The position numbers were made by a program, and so were the translations under genes. Under the pieces are notes generated by a model. It was given only the letters and a program-made list of their open reading frames with translations. It ran no database searches and had not been told where the DNA came from. From a virus, in the IMG/VR virus record IMGVR_UViG_3300010157_000045, positions 1 through 64,000 of that record: a DNA stretch of 64,000 bases. One strand, 5' to 3'. Shown here in pieces: positions 44,570 through 53,504 of the stretch (position 1 is the first letter of the stretch; each line of letters begins with the position of its first letter).

Positions 44570-46501
44570 ATGGCATATACGATACGAAAATTTGATAACT
44601 CACCCTTGGCTACCATTGCCGACGGCGGGTTTGATGTAACTGCAACAAATTTAACTTTAGCAGGTCCTAATCGCGTAGGATACGGGCAAGCTCTTACTGA
44701 AAATTTAGTATATTTGCTAGAAAACTTTGCTAGTAACTCGGCGCCAGTTGGCACAAATTTACAAGGACAACTTTGGTTTGATAAAGCACATCAAACTTTA
44801 AATGTTTTTACATCACAGGGATATAGTCCGGTCTCAGGGATCACTGTGGGCAGTAGCTTTCCGGTTACACAAAAAGATGGCGATGTTTTCTTTAATAACA
44901 GCACCAATCAGTTGTATATTTCTTCAGCTGGTATATTTGATTTAGTTGGCCCAGCATATACAAAATTACAAGGCGTTAGTGGAGCAATCCCTGCCACAGT
45001 AGCTGATGGTAGTATCAGTGGCGTAACACACAATATACTACAATTACAGTTTGGCAATACTATTGTTGCTACATTTAGCACCGATTTACCATTTTTGCCA
45101 AGTCCCACAATGTCTGGGTTTACATATATTAATCCTGGTATTACACTTAATAGTTCTATAACAGGGCCGACATTTAATTCAAATGTAGTTGGTTCATTAA
45201 CTGGTAGTGTTATAGGTAATGTTACAGGCAATGTAATTGGCAATGTTACAGGCAATGTAATTGGCAATGTTGCAGGCAATTTAACTGGTAACGTGACAGC
45301 TACAACGGTAACTGGTACATTAAATGGCGATGTTATTTCTACAAACGGACGTATTACTAATTTAACTTCTAGTAATGCTTCAGTAACTGGCGGAAATGTA
45401 ACTGGATTATCTAGTTTAACATCTAACAATGCAACATTAACAAATCTTGCTACAACAACATTAGCCGCTACTAATTTAAGTGTATCAAATCTTGTAGTAG
45501 CAGGCGGAACCATTGCTGGACTAGCAAGTCTAAGCGTAACTAATTTAACAGCAACTAATTTTATTAGTGGCAATGCTCAATTAATTAATGGTAGTCACAC
45601 TAACGCAACCGCATTGTCAGCAACAAGCGGTACATTTACAAATTTCAGTGCCGGTAACGTATTAATATCCGGCGGTAGCATAAACAATATTGGCGGATTT
45701 TCTGCAGTTTCTGTGCAAACTACAAATCTTGCAACTGGTAATGTATTAATTGCTGGTGGTAGCGCAACTAGTTTAACAAACTTAACATCGACCAACGGCA
45801 ACATAACAAATTTTGCATCGTCTAACGTAACAGTAAGCGGTGGAAACGTATCTAACGTAAGTGGATTAAACAATACATTTACCAATGCTAACTTAATAAA
45901 TTCTACAGCAACTACCAAAGTGTATTTTGACAGTAGTACTGCTACTGCAACCACAGCCTTTGTACAGGGTGTATTCCCACGCGGAATGATTGTGATGTGG
46001 AACAGTTCTTATGCAACTATCCCAACAGGGTGGCAGTTATGCGATGGAAGCAATGGAACTCCAAATTTACAAGGTCAATTTATAGTTGGCGCAACAGCCA
46101 CATTGGGCACATGGAACACACCGGGCAACGTTGGTGGTACAACATCAGTGACATTAACAACTGGAAATTTACCTTCCCATACGCACTTGGCAACATTAAC
46201 TGGTGCAACCGACCAAGGCGGCGCACATAATCATACAGTTATTGATCCAGGACATGCTCACGCAATGTCTCCGGGGTATCAAACTGCAACAAATTCAGGA
46301 CAAACTGGTAGAAACGACGGTAGTCAAAGTGCTTTGATTACAACAACGCAGAGTGCAGTAACAAATATCAGTCTAGCACAGGCCGCAACACACAATCACT
46401 CATTGACTGTTACAGGTAATATAGGTGCAACAGGATCAGGACAAAGTTTTGGTATATTGCCACCATACTACGCATTGTGTTACATACAAAAGATGTTCTA
46501 A
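44570..46501 (+). CDS. Tail fibre with C-terminal tail-collar (microcystin-dependent-type) domain, paralogue 2
   Basis: A 643-residue fibre. Residues 1-140 are the shared attachment module (IRKFDNSPLATIADGGFD, LTENLVYLLENFASNS, QGQLWFDKAHQTLNVF). The shaft (about 190-460) is built of short Asn/Thr/Gly/Val repeats, including three 8-residue units encoded at 45209-45280 (GNVTGNVI type). The C terminus is a phage tail-collar domain: FPRGMIVMW, IPTGWQLCDGSNGTPNLQGQ, then HTHLATL and a His-rich GGAHNHTVIDPGHAHAM that in related fibres binds metal. It probably forms a trimeric receptor-binding fibre. It has its own late-type promoter and a 33-bp gap upstream. Confidence 0.82.
   Translation: MAYTIRKFDNSPLATIADGGFDVTATNLTLAGPNRVGYGQALTENLVYLLENFASNSAPVGTNLQGQLWFDKAHQTLNVFTSQGYSPVSGITVGSSFPVTQKDGDVFFNNSTNQLYISSAGIFDLVGPAYTKLQGVSGAIPATVADGSISGVTHNILQLQFGNTIVATFSTDLPFLPSPTMSGFTYINPGITLNSSITGPTFNSNVVGSLTGSVIGNVTGNVIGNVTGNVIGNVAGNLTGNVTATTVTGTLNGDVISTNGRITNLTSSNASVTGGNVTGLSSLTSNNATLTNLATTTLAATNLSVSNLVVAGGTIAGLASLSVTNLTATNFISGNAQLINGSHTNATALSATSGTFTNFSAGNVLISGGSINNIGGFSAVSVQTTNLATGNVLIAGGSATSLTNLTSTNGNITNFASSNVTVSGGNVSNVSGLNNTFTNANLINSTATTKVYFDSSTATATTAFVQGVFPRGMIVMWNSSYATIPTGWQLCDGSNGTPNLQGQFIVGATATLGTWNTPGNVGGTTSVTLTTGNLPSHTHLATLTGATDQGGAHNHTVIDPGHAHAMSPGYQTATNSGQTGRNDGSQSALITTTQSAVTNISLAQAATHNHSLTVTGNIGATGSGQSFGILPPYYALCYIQKMF
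45209..45280 (+). repeat. Three tandem 24-bp units in the fibre shaft
   Basis: Units at 45209-45232, 45233-45256 and 45257-45280 differ at a few positions; the last two are nearly identical (GTAATTGGCAATGTTACAGG type). Degenerate copies flank them. They encode GNVTGNVI-like turns of a beta-helical shaft and can change fibre length by slippage. Confidence 0.8.
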
Positions 46502-46507
46502 AAACGT

Positions 46508-46515
46508 GATAAATA
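46508..46515 (+). promoter_or_regulatory. Late-promoter-like GATAAATA before the S74 fibre
   Basis: GATAAATATAACAAC in the 38-bp gap, 24 nt upstream of the ATG, with AAGGTTC as ribosome site. Core matches the other ATAAATA elements. Confidence 0.55.
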
Positions 46516-46539
46516 TAACAACTAATCAAGGTTCTTTAA

Positions 46540-48555
46540 ATGCCGTATACAATTAATCTAACTAATGGCTCAAGTCTGGTCCCAGGCGGGCTGTCCGACG
46601 GCACAGTTGACAATTCGCACAGTAGTATTATATTAATTGGAAAAAACTATGCCAACTACGGAACCTTTTTAAACGATAACTTGGTTCACATGTTAGAGAA
46701 TTTCTCTAACCAAGCAAGTCCGCCAAATCCTATACAAGGACAACTATGGTGGGATTCAAATAATAAAATTTTACGAGTTTATACTGGTGTATCTTGGAAG
46801 ATTTCTACAGGTGCTACCAGTGCCACACACAACAACCCACCGGCAGACACCAGTTCATTGGGTGGTGACTTATGGTTTGACACCACCAACAGTCAGTTAA
46901 ACGTATGGTCTGGTTCAAACTGGATCACAGTTGGCCCAGTATCAACTCCAGCTACCGGCATTACTGGTGCTCTCCCAGAAATAATGACAGACACCTCCGG
47001 CGCCAGCCACGTTGTAATTCAAATTGTTTTTAACAAAACAATCTACGCTATTATATCCAAAGACGCTTTTGCAAGTTCATTGTACGGCTTCCCAATTATC
47101 CGCGCTGGTATTAATTTTAGTACCCAGGCAAGTCCGGTATGGGGTTTAAATACACAAGATGTAAACCCAACAAACAATACATTAGTTCAACGTGATGCCA
47201 CTGGCGGAGTCAATGCAGTAACATTAAATGCCACAACTGTAGCCGCAAGTACAGTAAATGCAACAAACTTAAATGGTTCCTTTACTGGTAACCTGTACGG
47301 TAACGTATTGGCAACAACGGTTTCAGCAACCAGTTCTGTTTCTGCACCAGCGTTCCTTGCTACCAGTTACCAAGGTACAATAGTTACAGCGTATCAACCA
47401 AATATTACCACACTTGGTGTAGTGCAAAATTTAAATGCAACAGGAAATACCGTTATTACTGGTCGTGCATATTATAACAATGCTGAAATTGCCACACAGG
47501 GCGGAGCAGTTGCATTCTCAAGTATTAACAGTACCCCAATTGGTAATGCTACACCCAATACAGGTGCGTTTACAACGCTATCTACTGCTGGTACTACTAC
47601 TGCCAACGGTAGCGTAATAATTACTGGTAATTTATCTGCTAGTAACTATGTTATTACACCAACAGTATTAGCCGCACAAATTGGTAATACAGCAACGGTA
47701 CTAACTGGTACACTGAATACATCCGCACAACCTGGCATTACTTCTGCAACGGGCCTAGTTTCAATTGGAAATATTACTTCCGGTGCATGGAGCGGTACAA
47801 TCGTTCAACCATATTATGGCGGAACCGGTGTCAATAACGGTGCTAATACCATTGTTGCAACAACAAATATCTTGTTAAATCAGAACGTTGCCGCAAACTC
47901 TAGCCCAACATTACGTGGCGCAAACTTTACTAATATTCCAAATACCGCATTGGTTTCCGGCGGCAATATCAACATGGTAGGCGGCACAGGAATTTCAGTA
48001 ACTGGCACAATGGTACCGGGTGGAACAGTTACAATTGGATTTACTGGTAGCCCGGTCGTTGGTGTCAACGGCACGGCAAATCAAATTCTTGTTACTGGCG
48101 CACAAAACGCACCAACATTGGCCACACCACAGAATATACATACCGGCGCCAACTTCCAAGTAAACAGTCTAGGAATTGGTGTTGCGGCAACAGCAACCAC
48201 AGGCGAATTACGTGCCGGTATAATTCGTGCCACAGACAACATTGTTGCTTACTATTCTGATGATAGATTAAAAACTCGTCTAGGAAAAATTGAAAATGCT
48301 CTAGACAAATTATGTAGCTTAGAAGGGTTCTATTATGAAGCCAATCAAACTGCACAAGATTTAGGTTATACAGTTCAGCGTGAAATGGGTATTAGTGCCC
48401 AAAAAACACAACTAGTAGCACCCGAGATTGTTAAGCCTGCACCAATCGATGACAAGTACCTAACTGTACAATACGAGCGTTTTGCTCCGTTAATTATTGA
48501 AGCTATCAAAGAGTTACGTGCAGAAGTTAATGATTTGAAGAATAAAATATCATAA
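46540..48555 (+). CDS. Tail fibre with C-terminal S74 intramolecular chaperone, paralogue 3
   Basis: A 671-residue fibre. It shares the attachment module (INLTNGSSLVPGGLSDGTVD, LIGKNYANYGTFLNDNLVHM, GQLWWDSNNKILRVYTG). The shaft is Thr/Asn/Ala/Gly-rich. The last 110 residues are an S74 peptidase/chaperone domain: YYSDDRLKTRLGKIENALDK, LEGFYYEAN, the ISAQKTQLVAPEIVKPA block, VQYERFAPLIIEAIKELR, and a terminal coiled coil. In this family the domain drives trimer folding of the fibre and then cuts itself off at a Ser next to the DDRLK motif. It differs from the two paralogues only in shaft and end domain. Confidence 0.87.
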   Translation: MPYTINLTNGSSLVPGGLSDGTVDNSHSSIILIGKNYANYGTFLNDNLVHMLENFSNQASPPNPIQGQLWWDSNNKILRVYTGVSWKISTGATSATHNNPPADTSSLGGDLWFDTTNSQLNVWSGSNWITVGPVSTPATGITGALPEIMTDTSGASHVVIQIVFNKTIYAIISKDAFASSLYGFPIIRAGINFSTQASPVWGLNTQDVNPTNNTLVQRDATGGVNAVTLNATTVAASTVNATNLNGSFTGNLYGNVLATTVSATSSVSAPAFLATSYQGTIVTAYQPNITTLGVVQNLNATGNTVITGRAYYNNAEIATQGGAVAFSSINSTPIGNATPNTGAFTTLSTAGTTTANGSVIITGNLSASNYVITPTVLAAQIGNTATVLTGTLNTSAQPGITSATGLVSIGNITSGAWSGTIVQPYYGGTGVNNGANTIVATTNILLNQNVAANSSPTLRGANFTNIPNTALVSGGNINMVGGTGISVTGTMVPGGTVTIGFTGSPVVGVNGTANQILVTGAQNAPTLATPQNIHTGANFQVNSLGIGVAATATTGELRAGIIRATDNIVAYYSDDRLKTRLGKIENALDKLCSLEGFYYEANQTAQDLGYTVQREMGISAQKTQLVAPEIVKPAPIDDKYLTVQYERFAPLIIEAIKELRAEVNDLKNKIS

Positions 48556-48568
48556 AAAGTGGTTTAGC

Positions 48569-48576
48569 GATAAATA
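48569..48576 (+). promoter_or_regulatory. Late-promoter-like GATAAATA before the 335-residue virion gene
   Basis: GATAAATACTTTATATAAAA, 29 nt upstream of the ATG at 48606. It matches the gp6 element at nine of the first ten bases or better and shares the downstream ATATA. Confidence 0.6.
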
Positions 48577-48605
48577 CTTTATATAAAAAATAGGATTGTA
48601 AATTT

Positions 48606-49613
48606 ATGAGTTATGCACAATACGGCCTTGTACAGGCTTCTGACTACAATACTTTAATTGGTTCTAGTCCTAGTAGTACTATTAACACTATTAACACCAC
48701 ATGGGCAGTAGGTAACGGTCCACGTGGATACGGTCAAACTGCATTAAGTACAGTCAGTGCCGCGGCAACAGTTACAGCTACACAATGGTCGACCTTGATT
48801 GGTACTGTAAACAGTATGCTTGTTCATCAAAGCGGTAGCGGCACTGGTATCACATTACCAACTACTGGTAACACAATTTCATATTTAGGTACACTAACTG
48901 GCGCAATTACAACAGCATACAGTAATGCATTAACTACAGCTACTCGCGGAACTACAATTAATGGTTCGGCTATTACTGCAACTTGGTCGGCAAGTATTAG
49001 TAACCCTGGATCAAATCCTCCAAGCTCTGCTACTGCACGTACATCACTTACACGTAGCGTTGGATTAACTGCAACTTTTGCCAGCGCAGACCAAGCACGT
49101 TATTTCTTTAATGCAGGCGGTCAGTTAACTTACAACGTAAGCGGCGCACAACTTTCAAGTACAACTGCTCGTACCAATGAAATTGTTAGTATGTTAGGCT
49201 TCATGGCTGGTGTTGCTACCTTTGGTGCTAACACAAACGGCGGACGCACTGGTTCTGGTGGTACATTAGGAACTAACGATACTGCCAAAGGTTATTGGAC
49301 AGCAAACCCAACAATGCCTACTAGTAACGTTACTTTAGTGACCATGACAAGTACTGTAACCAACTACACAGCTGACACTGGTTACATCCAATACAAAACT
49401 AACGGATTCCAAGGTGGACAACTTGACAACGGAACATCTGTAACATTCTGGACCACAGTTACATCCAATTCGGGTACTGACTATAACGGTGCATTTGGTT
49501 TCGACGATTCGTTTGGTGTAACAATTACCCAAAGTATCAACGTTATTCCTCCAGAAACAACCAACTTAACTAATTCGTGGGGCACAGTTACTATCGCTGC
49601 CGCTACAGTATAA
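48606..49613 (+). CDS. Putative virion structural protein
   Basis: A 335-residue protein rich in Thr, Ser, Gly and Asn with no charged patches, as for beta-rich virion surface proteins. Recognisable phrases are QYGLVQASDYNTLIGSS, INTTWAVGNGPRGYGQT and TFASADQARYFFNAGGQL; the last block is common in phage structural proteins of large T4-like phages. The exact position in the particle is unknown. It is the last gene of the late block, with its own late-type promoter and a strong terminator 28 nt after the stop. Confidence 0.65.
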   Translation: MSYAQYGLVQASDYNTLIGSSPSSTINTINTTWAVGNGPRGYGQTALSTVSAAATVTATQWSTLIGTVNSMLVHQSGSGTGITLPTTGNTISYLGTLTGAITTAYSNALTTATRGTTINGSAITATWSASISNPGSNPPSSATARTSLTRSVGLTATFASADQARYFFNAGGQLTYNVSGAQLSSTTARTNEIVSMLGFMAGVATFGANTNGGRTGSGGTLGTNDTAKGYWTANPTMPTSNVTLVTMTSTVTNYTADTGYIQYKTNGFQGGQLDNGTSVTFWTTVTSNSGTDYNGAFGFDDSFGVTITQSINVIPPETTNLTNSWGTVTIAAATV

Positions 49614-49631
49614 TCTAATTATTCAAATTAG

Positions 49632-49660
49632 TTGACAATCGGGCGTAGGTAGTGTAAACT
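49632..49660 (+). promoter_or_regulatory. Sigma70-like promoter of the accessory operon
   Basis: TTGACA (49632-49637), 17-bp spacer, TAAACT (49655-49660). The -35 is perfect. The spacer and -10 lie inside the left arm and loop of the terminator hairpin that ends the preceding unit, so transcripts starting here would not carry the full hairpin. Confidence 0.55.
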
Positions 49661-49676
49661 ATACTACGCCCTTTTT
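49641..49676 (+). terminator. Rho-independent terminator after the fibre block
   Basis: GGGCGTAG (49641-49648) pairs with CTACGCCC (49664-49671), with an additional TAGT/ACTA pairing inside, followed by TTTTT (49672-49676). This is the strongest terminator in the window and separates late structural genes from the accessory operon. Confidence 0.85.
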
Positions 49677-49688
49677 CTATATAACACT

Positions 49689-50003
49689 ATGACCGATATC
49701 AATCAACTTGTTGAGCAAGTACGGCTTGCCACTGACTACCAAACAAATAAAGAAATACTACGTGAAAAGATCTTGACTGATCTACATTTGGCACACAACG
49801 GTGGCTTGTTCCGGGTCACGCCAGAACTATTGGCCTTTGTACAAAGTTGGCCAATTGATGAATTGTACCTGGAAGACACGTACCATAATCCAATTGAAGT
49901 AGACAAGCAAGTATTTTTAGTAATGGCACAACAACACTATCATAAAGTAATGAACCGGTGGCATCAAGAACATGCAGAAATTAAAAAACTCAGAAAAATC
50001 TAG
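49689..50003 (+). CDS. Hypothetical protein, first gene of the accessory operon
   Basis: A 104-residue helical protein (ITDINQLVEQ-type start, then KEILREKILTDLHLAHNGGL and FRVTPELLAFVQSW). No family recognised. The C-terminal 25 residues are basic and coiled (HYHKVMNRWHQEH...KKLRKI). It ends in TAG inside the next gene (32-nt overlap) and is the first gene after the TTGACA promoter. Possibly a small regulator or a partner of the following transferase; no evidence favours either. Confidence 0.65.
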   Translation: MTDINQLVEQVRLATDYQTNKEILREKILTDLHLAHNGGLFRVTPELLAFVQSWPIDELYLEDTYHNPIEVDKQVFLVMAQQHYHKVMNRWHQEHAEIKKLRKI

Positions 50004-50763
50004 AGGCATTGTTGCGTTTGCTGTTAATACCGGCACAACCGATTATGTTGCTATTGCTAACAAAACAGTTCCGCTTGCCTCACAGGTATTAGGATTACCG
50101 TATACTATTATCACGGAAGAAAGTATTGCCGAGTATGCAAGATTTAGTACTCGCACCGATGTTGACACTGGTCTAACTGTTGAGTGGAAAAACGTTGGTC
50201 GCAATAGTGCGTACAAGTTAAGCCCATATGATGAAACATTAGTAATTGATGTTGACTATCTAGTGCAGGACGATAGTTTGCTAGACATATTTGATATATC
50301 CTGGGACTATTTGTTACAAAGACATTCACGTTCATTAAATGACGAACACATGCCGCCATTAATGGGTAAACACAGCTTGCCGTATGTATGGGCCACTGTA
50401 TTTGCATTCAGGCGCACTCCCAAAGCTGAAATGTTTTTTAATCTAATAGAACGTATACAAGAAAATTACAGTTATTATAGAGAATTGTTTAACATACCAA
50501 ATAGAACCTATAGAAATGATTATGCTTTTGCTATAGCTGATATTATATTAAATGGATTCAGGGTACGCAATGATTTTGGTATACCCGGCTGGATGGTAAA
50601 TGTAACACAAACCATTGACAGCATAGAAGCCCGAGATAATAAGCTAATCATTAAAGATAGAGATGCCGCTTACGTAATACCAAAAATGAATTTGCATGTA
50701 ATGAGCAAGAAATACTTACAAAGTGAAAACTTCGATAAATTTATAGCCAATGTCACAGCATAA
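49972..50763 (+). CDS. Glycosyltransferase-like protein (GT-A type), copy 1
   Basis: A 263-residue protein with a nucleotide-sugar-transferase look: an N-terminal Rossmann-like strand (RGIVAFAVNTGTTDYVAIAN), LGLPYTIITEES, and a DxD-type metal motif in LVIDVDYLVQDD (about residues 90-101). The C-terminal half has YVWATVFAFRRTPKAEMFF. It is a paralogue of the next gene, which shares the N-terminal pattern and the following LL(F/V) strand. Presumed to transfer sugar onto a phage or host surface molecule; donor and acceptor unknown. Confidence 0.65.
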   Translation: MQKLKNSEKSRGIVAFAVNTGTTDYVAIANKTVPLASQVLGLPYTIITEESIAEYARFSTRTDVDTGLTVEWKNVGRNSAYKLSPYDETLVIDVDYLVQDDSLLDIFDISWDYLLQRHSRSLNDEHMPPLMGKHSLPYVWATVFAFRRTPKAEMFFNLIERIQENYSYYRELFNIPNRTYRNDYAFAIADIILNGFRVRNDFGIPGWMVNVTQTIDSIEARDNKLIIKDRDAAYVIPKMNLHVMSKKYLQSENFDKFIANVTA

Positions 50764-51604
50764 AGAACAACAAGGGTATGTTACCTTTGCACAAAATACC
50801 GACACAGTAGACTACTTAGAGCTTGCATACGTACAAGCACTAAACATCAAAGCTACACAGAAGACAGCCAAGTATGCTGTAATTGTAGATGCACAAACAA
50901 AGGAAAAGGTAAATGAAATTCATCGTAGCGTTTTTGATTATATCATTGATTTGCCCATGGATTATAATGAGCCTACCAGTAATTGGAAATTGGCTAATGA
51001 ATGGCAAGTCTTTTATCTTACACCTTTTAAAGAAACAATTAAATTAGAAAGCGATTTATTGTTTACACGATCGATTGAGCACTGGTGGACTGCATTTAGA
51101 TTACGAAATATTGTATTGTCTACTGGATGTCGAGACTACCGAGGACATCGATCTCATGTACGTACATATCGCAAACTGTTTGATGATAATAAGTTACCTG
51201 ATGTATATAATGGCCTAATGTATTTTAGATTCAGCAGAGAAGCTAAACAATTCTTTGACACGGCTAGAACTATTGCATCCAATTGGGAATATTTACGTGA
51301 TAATGTACTTAAAAACTGTAGGGAAGATGCACCAAGTACAGATGTATTGTATGCCATAACTGCCAGACTCATTGGCGAAGATGTATGTACTATGCCTAGC
51401 ATGGACTTTATAAATTTTGTACATTTAAAACCGGCTATTAACGGGCTTGAAGAAACAGAACGTGTAACTGACATATACCTTAAAGAGTTTGATCAAGGCA
51501 TGATCCGAATCGGAAACATTAATCAATTAAGTCCTTTACACTATTACGAAAAAGATTTTGCGACTACAGAAATGAAAGATTGGTATGAGTCCAGAAGAAC
51601 TTAA
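50750..51604 (+). CDS. Glycosyltransferase-like protein, copy 2
   Basis: A 284-residue paralogue of the preceding gene (QGYVTFAQNTDTVDYLELAY matches RGIVAFAVNTGTTDYVAIAN). The metal-binding position reads IKLESDLLFTRS, so the DxD of copy 1 is replaced by ESD, which may weaken or change activity. DVYNGLMYFRFSREAKQFF corresponds to the acceptor-side region. Overlaps the previous gene by 14 nt and the next by 20 nt, indicating translational coupling. Confidence 0.62.
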   Translation: MSQHKEQQGYVTFAQNTDTVDYLELAYVQALNIKATQKTAKYAVIVDAQTKEKVNEIHRSVFDYIIDLPMDYNEPTSNWKLANEWQVFYLTPFKETIKLESDLLFTRSIEHWWTAFRLRNIVLSTGCRDYRGHRSHVRTYRKLFDDNKLPDVYNGLMYFRFSREAKQFFDTARTIASNWEYLRDNVLKNCREDAPSTDVLYAITARLIGEDVCTMPSMDFINFVHLKPAINGLEETERVTDIYLKEFDQGMIRIGNINQLSPLHYYEKDFATTEMKDWYESRRT

Positions 51605-51935
51605 TATTTTAATTAACAAGCCTGCACCTGTTAAAGAATACCGATTGTACTACAATGAACAAGGTATGGTTACTATGTTTGCCGAACATGCACATCCAGA
51701 AGGAACTAACTATATTGTCTTAGATGACCCTGATTTATTTTATAAAGCAAATACGCATTTACTTAGAGTACGTGATAACAAGTTAATTAAAATAGATACA
51801 AGAATACAATTTAAAACCGGATTAAGACGCGGCACACAAGGACAACCGGTAGTAAAAGGTATTGCCGCATTGGCATTGTTACCCACAGAAACATATACAG
51901 AAATAGAATACTATGAGCGAAAAACAAATAATTGA
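51585..51935 (+). CDS. Hypothetical protein of the accessory operon
   Basis: A 116-residue protein, not recognised. It is predicted beta-rich (EYRLYYNEQGMVTMFA, TNYIVLDDPDLF, HLLRVRDNKLIKID) with a basic loop LRRGTQGQPVV. The ATG at 51585 lies inside the end of the transferase gene upstream, and its TGA lies inside the next gene. Small beta-rich proteins of this kind beside phage transferases might bind sugar or an acceptor protein, but nothing in the sequence proves it. Confidence 0.6.
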   Translation: MSPEELNILINKPAPVKEYRLYYNEQGMVTMFAEHAHPEGTNYIVLDDPDLFYKANTHLLRVRDNKLIKIDTRIQFKTGLRRGTQGQPVVKGIAALALLPTETYTEIEYYERKTNN

Positions 51936-52818
51936 CGTTGCAGACCTAGACTGCATCTTTTTAACTTATGACGAACCTAATAAAGAAACCAATTGGATTA
52001 AAATTCAAAACATGGTGCCTTGGGCACGACGTGTGGATGGTGTTAAAGGATCTGATGCGGCACACAAGGCCGCTGCCGATGCAAGCGATACTGATCGCTT
52101 TGTACTTATTGACGGAGATAATATCCCTGATCCTGATTTCTTTAATTTACAACTCGAACTCACCGACTCTAATAGAAGCTGTGTCTTTCGCTGGAAAGCT
52201 AGGAACTCTATAAATGGACTTATGTACGGCAATGGTGGAATGAGCTGTTGGACTAAAGAGTTTATCTACAATATGCGTACCCATGAAAATACAGATGGGT
52301 CAGCGGCAAACGATGTAGAGTTTTGTTTTTATCCCAACTACTGGTCAATGAATGATTGTTACTCAACTACCTACCCTAACGCTACACCATTTCAAGCATG
52401 GCGTGCCGGATTCCGTGAAGGTGTTAAGATGTGCCTAGATCGTGGTGCCAAGCCTAATATGGCAGACTTTGAACAACGTGTACATAATCGCAATTACGAT
52501 AATTTGTGTATTTGGCAGTCAGTTGGTGCAGATACAGACAACGGATTTTATGCCATATATGGCGCAAGAATTGGTACATATCTGACTATGTTAAAAGACT
52601 GGGACTATCGACAAGTACAAGACTTCGATGTTCTAAAAGGATTATGGGATGAATACTATTGCAATGATGATCGCCCTGAGAACTGCACAGAGATCGGGAA
52701 CATGTTACGCACACGTTTAGGTTTACCTATTGTAGATATGGATCCGGCTGAAAGTAAGTTCTTTAAGCATCATTACAAAAGTCAATTTAAAAATGTAGGA
52801 CCAATGGTACGAGAATGA
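51913..52818 (+). CDS. GT-A glycosyltransferase-like protein
   Basis: A 301-residue protein. The N-terminal half shows a GT-A-type order: LDCIFLTYDEPNKETNW, a central VDGVKGSDAAHKAAA, then FVLIDGDNIPDPDF, a DxD-like motif (DGDN, about residues 67-70). Next are FRWKARNSINGLMYGNGGMS and the Trp/Cys-rich NDVEFCFYPNYW. The C-terminal half is specific to phage homologues (GADTDNGFYAIYGARIGTYL). Probably a nucleotide-sugar transferase acting on an unknown acceptor. It is unrelated in detail to the pair at 49972/50750. Confidence 0.66.
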   Translation: MSEKQIIDVADLDCIFLTYDEPNKETNWIKIQNMVPWARRVDGVKGSDAAHKAAADASDTDRFVLIDGDNIPDPDFFNLQLELTDSNRSCVFRWKARNSINGLMYGNGGMSCWTKEFIYNMRTHENTDGSAANDVEFCFYPNYWSMNDCYSTTYPNATPFQAWRAGFREGVKMCLDRGAKPNMADFEQRVHNRNYDNLCIWQSVGADTDNGFYAIYGARIGTYLTMLKDWDYRQVQDFDVLKGLWDEYYCNDDRPENCTEIGNMLRTRLGLPIVDMDPAESKFFKHHYKSQFKNVGPMVRE

Positions 52819-53504
52819 ATATACTGGTAAATGGTAGTAGTTTTAGTAGAGGTGAGCACGGTTGGCCTACACTACTACAAAAACAACTTGGATGTGATTT
52901 AGTTAACCTAAGCGTAGCTGGGTGTGGCAACAGTTACATACAAGAAACTACCATTAGTGAACTAGCTCAGAGAACATACAATCGCGTAATTATCATGTGG
53001 TCTCCGTTTGATCGAGTTGACTATAAAATAACTAACGTAAATTTATTTTCAGGAACTATTTACAATTCTAAATATCAATCAGAACAAAACGACTGGCCCA
53101 GTAAAGTACTACATCCAGTCAATGATCAAGACTATGTAGAAAAAGACTGGATATTTGGCTGTGGGTTTGTTAACCAGGATAAGGACACAGCATTACAAGA
53201 AGCATTTCATGGTTATTACAAATACACAGATAGATGGCAACAAATATATTCTAACCTAATGCGTGTAATTAGCTTGCAAGGATTTTTAAAAAGTATTAAC
53301 CAACCGTACTTGTTTACGTTTGCACGACAATTTAGACAGTTTGATAGATACGACCATTTATATAATCTATTAGATTGGGACAACATATATGAAATTGATT
53401 TGCAGGCCATTGTACGAGAAAATAATTGGTTTGACCCCGACGGTGTACACCCTGGGCCACAAGCGCACGAGTACTATGCACAAGAAATAATTAAGTTATT
53501 ATGA
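52815..53504 (+). CDS. SGNH/GDSL-type hydrolase, copy 1
   Basis: A 229-residue protein with the block order of SGNH hydrolases: NGSSFSRG at residues 6-13 (Ser nucleophile block), AGCGNSY at 35-41 (oxyanion Gly and Asn), and FDPDGVHPGPQAHEYYA near the C terminus with the Asp-x-x-His dyad. SGNH enzymes remove or transfer acyl groups, for example acetyl groups on glycans. Within a cluster of transferases, modification of a surface glycan is the natural guess. Joined to neighbours by 4-nt overlaps (ATGA) on both sides. A second, divergent copy is at 55508. Confidence 0.75.
   Translation: MNILVNGSSFSRGEHGWPTLLQKQLGCDLVNLSVAGCGNSYIQETTISELAQRTYNRVIIMWSPFDRVDYKITNVNLFSGTIYNSKYQSEQNDWPSKVLHPVNDQDYVEKDWIFGCGFVNQDKDTALQEAFHGYYKYTDRWQQIYSNLMRVISLQGFLKSINQPYLFTFARQFRQFDRYDHLYNLLDWDNIYEIDLQAIVRENNWFDPDGVHPGPQAHEYYAQEIIKLL

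Noticed and set aside
45209-45280. CRISPR-like array
   Set aside because: The 24-bp units are contiguous, encode protein repeats in frame in a fibre shaft, and have no spacers.
49689-51935. RiPP precursor peptide for the radical-SAM enzymes
   Set aside because: The small proteins at 49689 and 51585 lack a leader/core layout or Cys/Gly-rich core; no short precursor-like ORF with a ribosome site was found.
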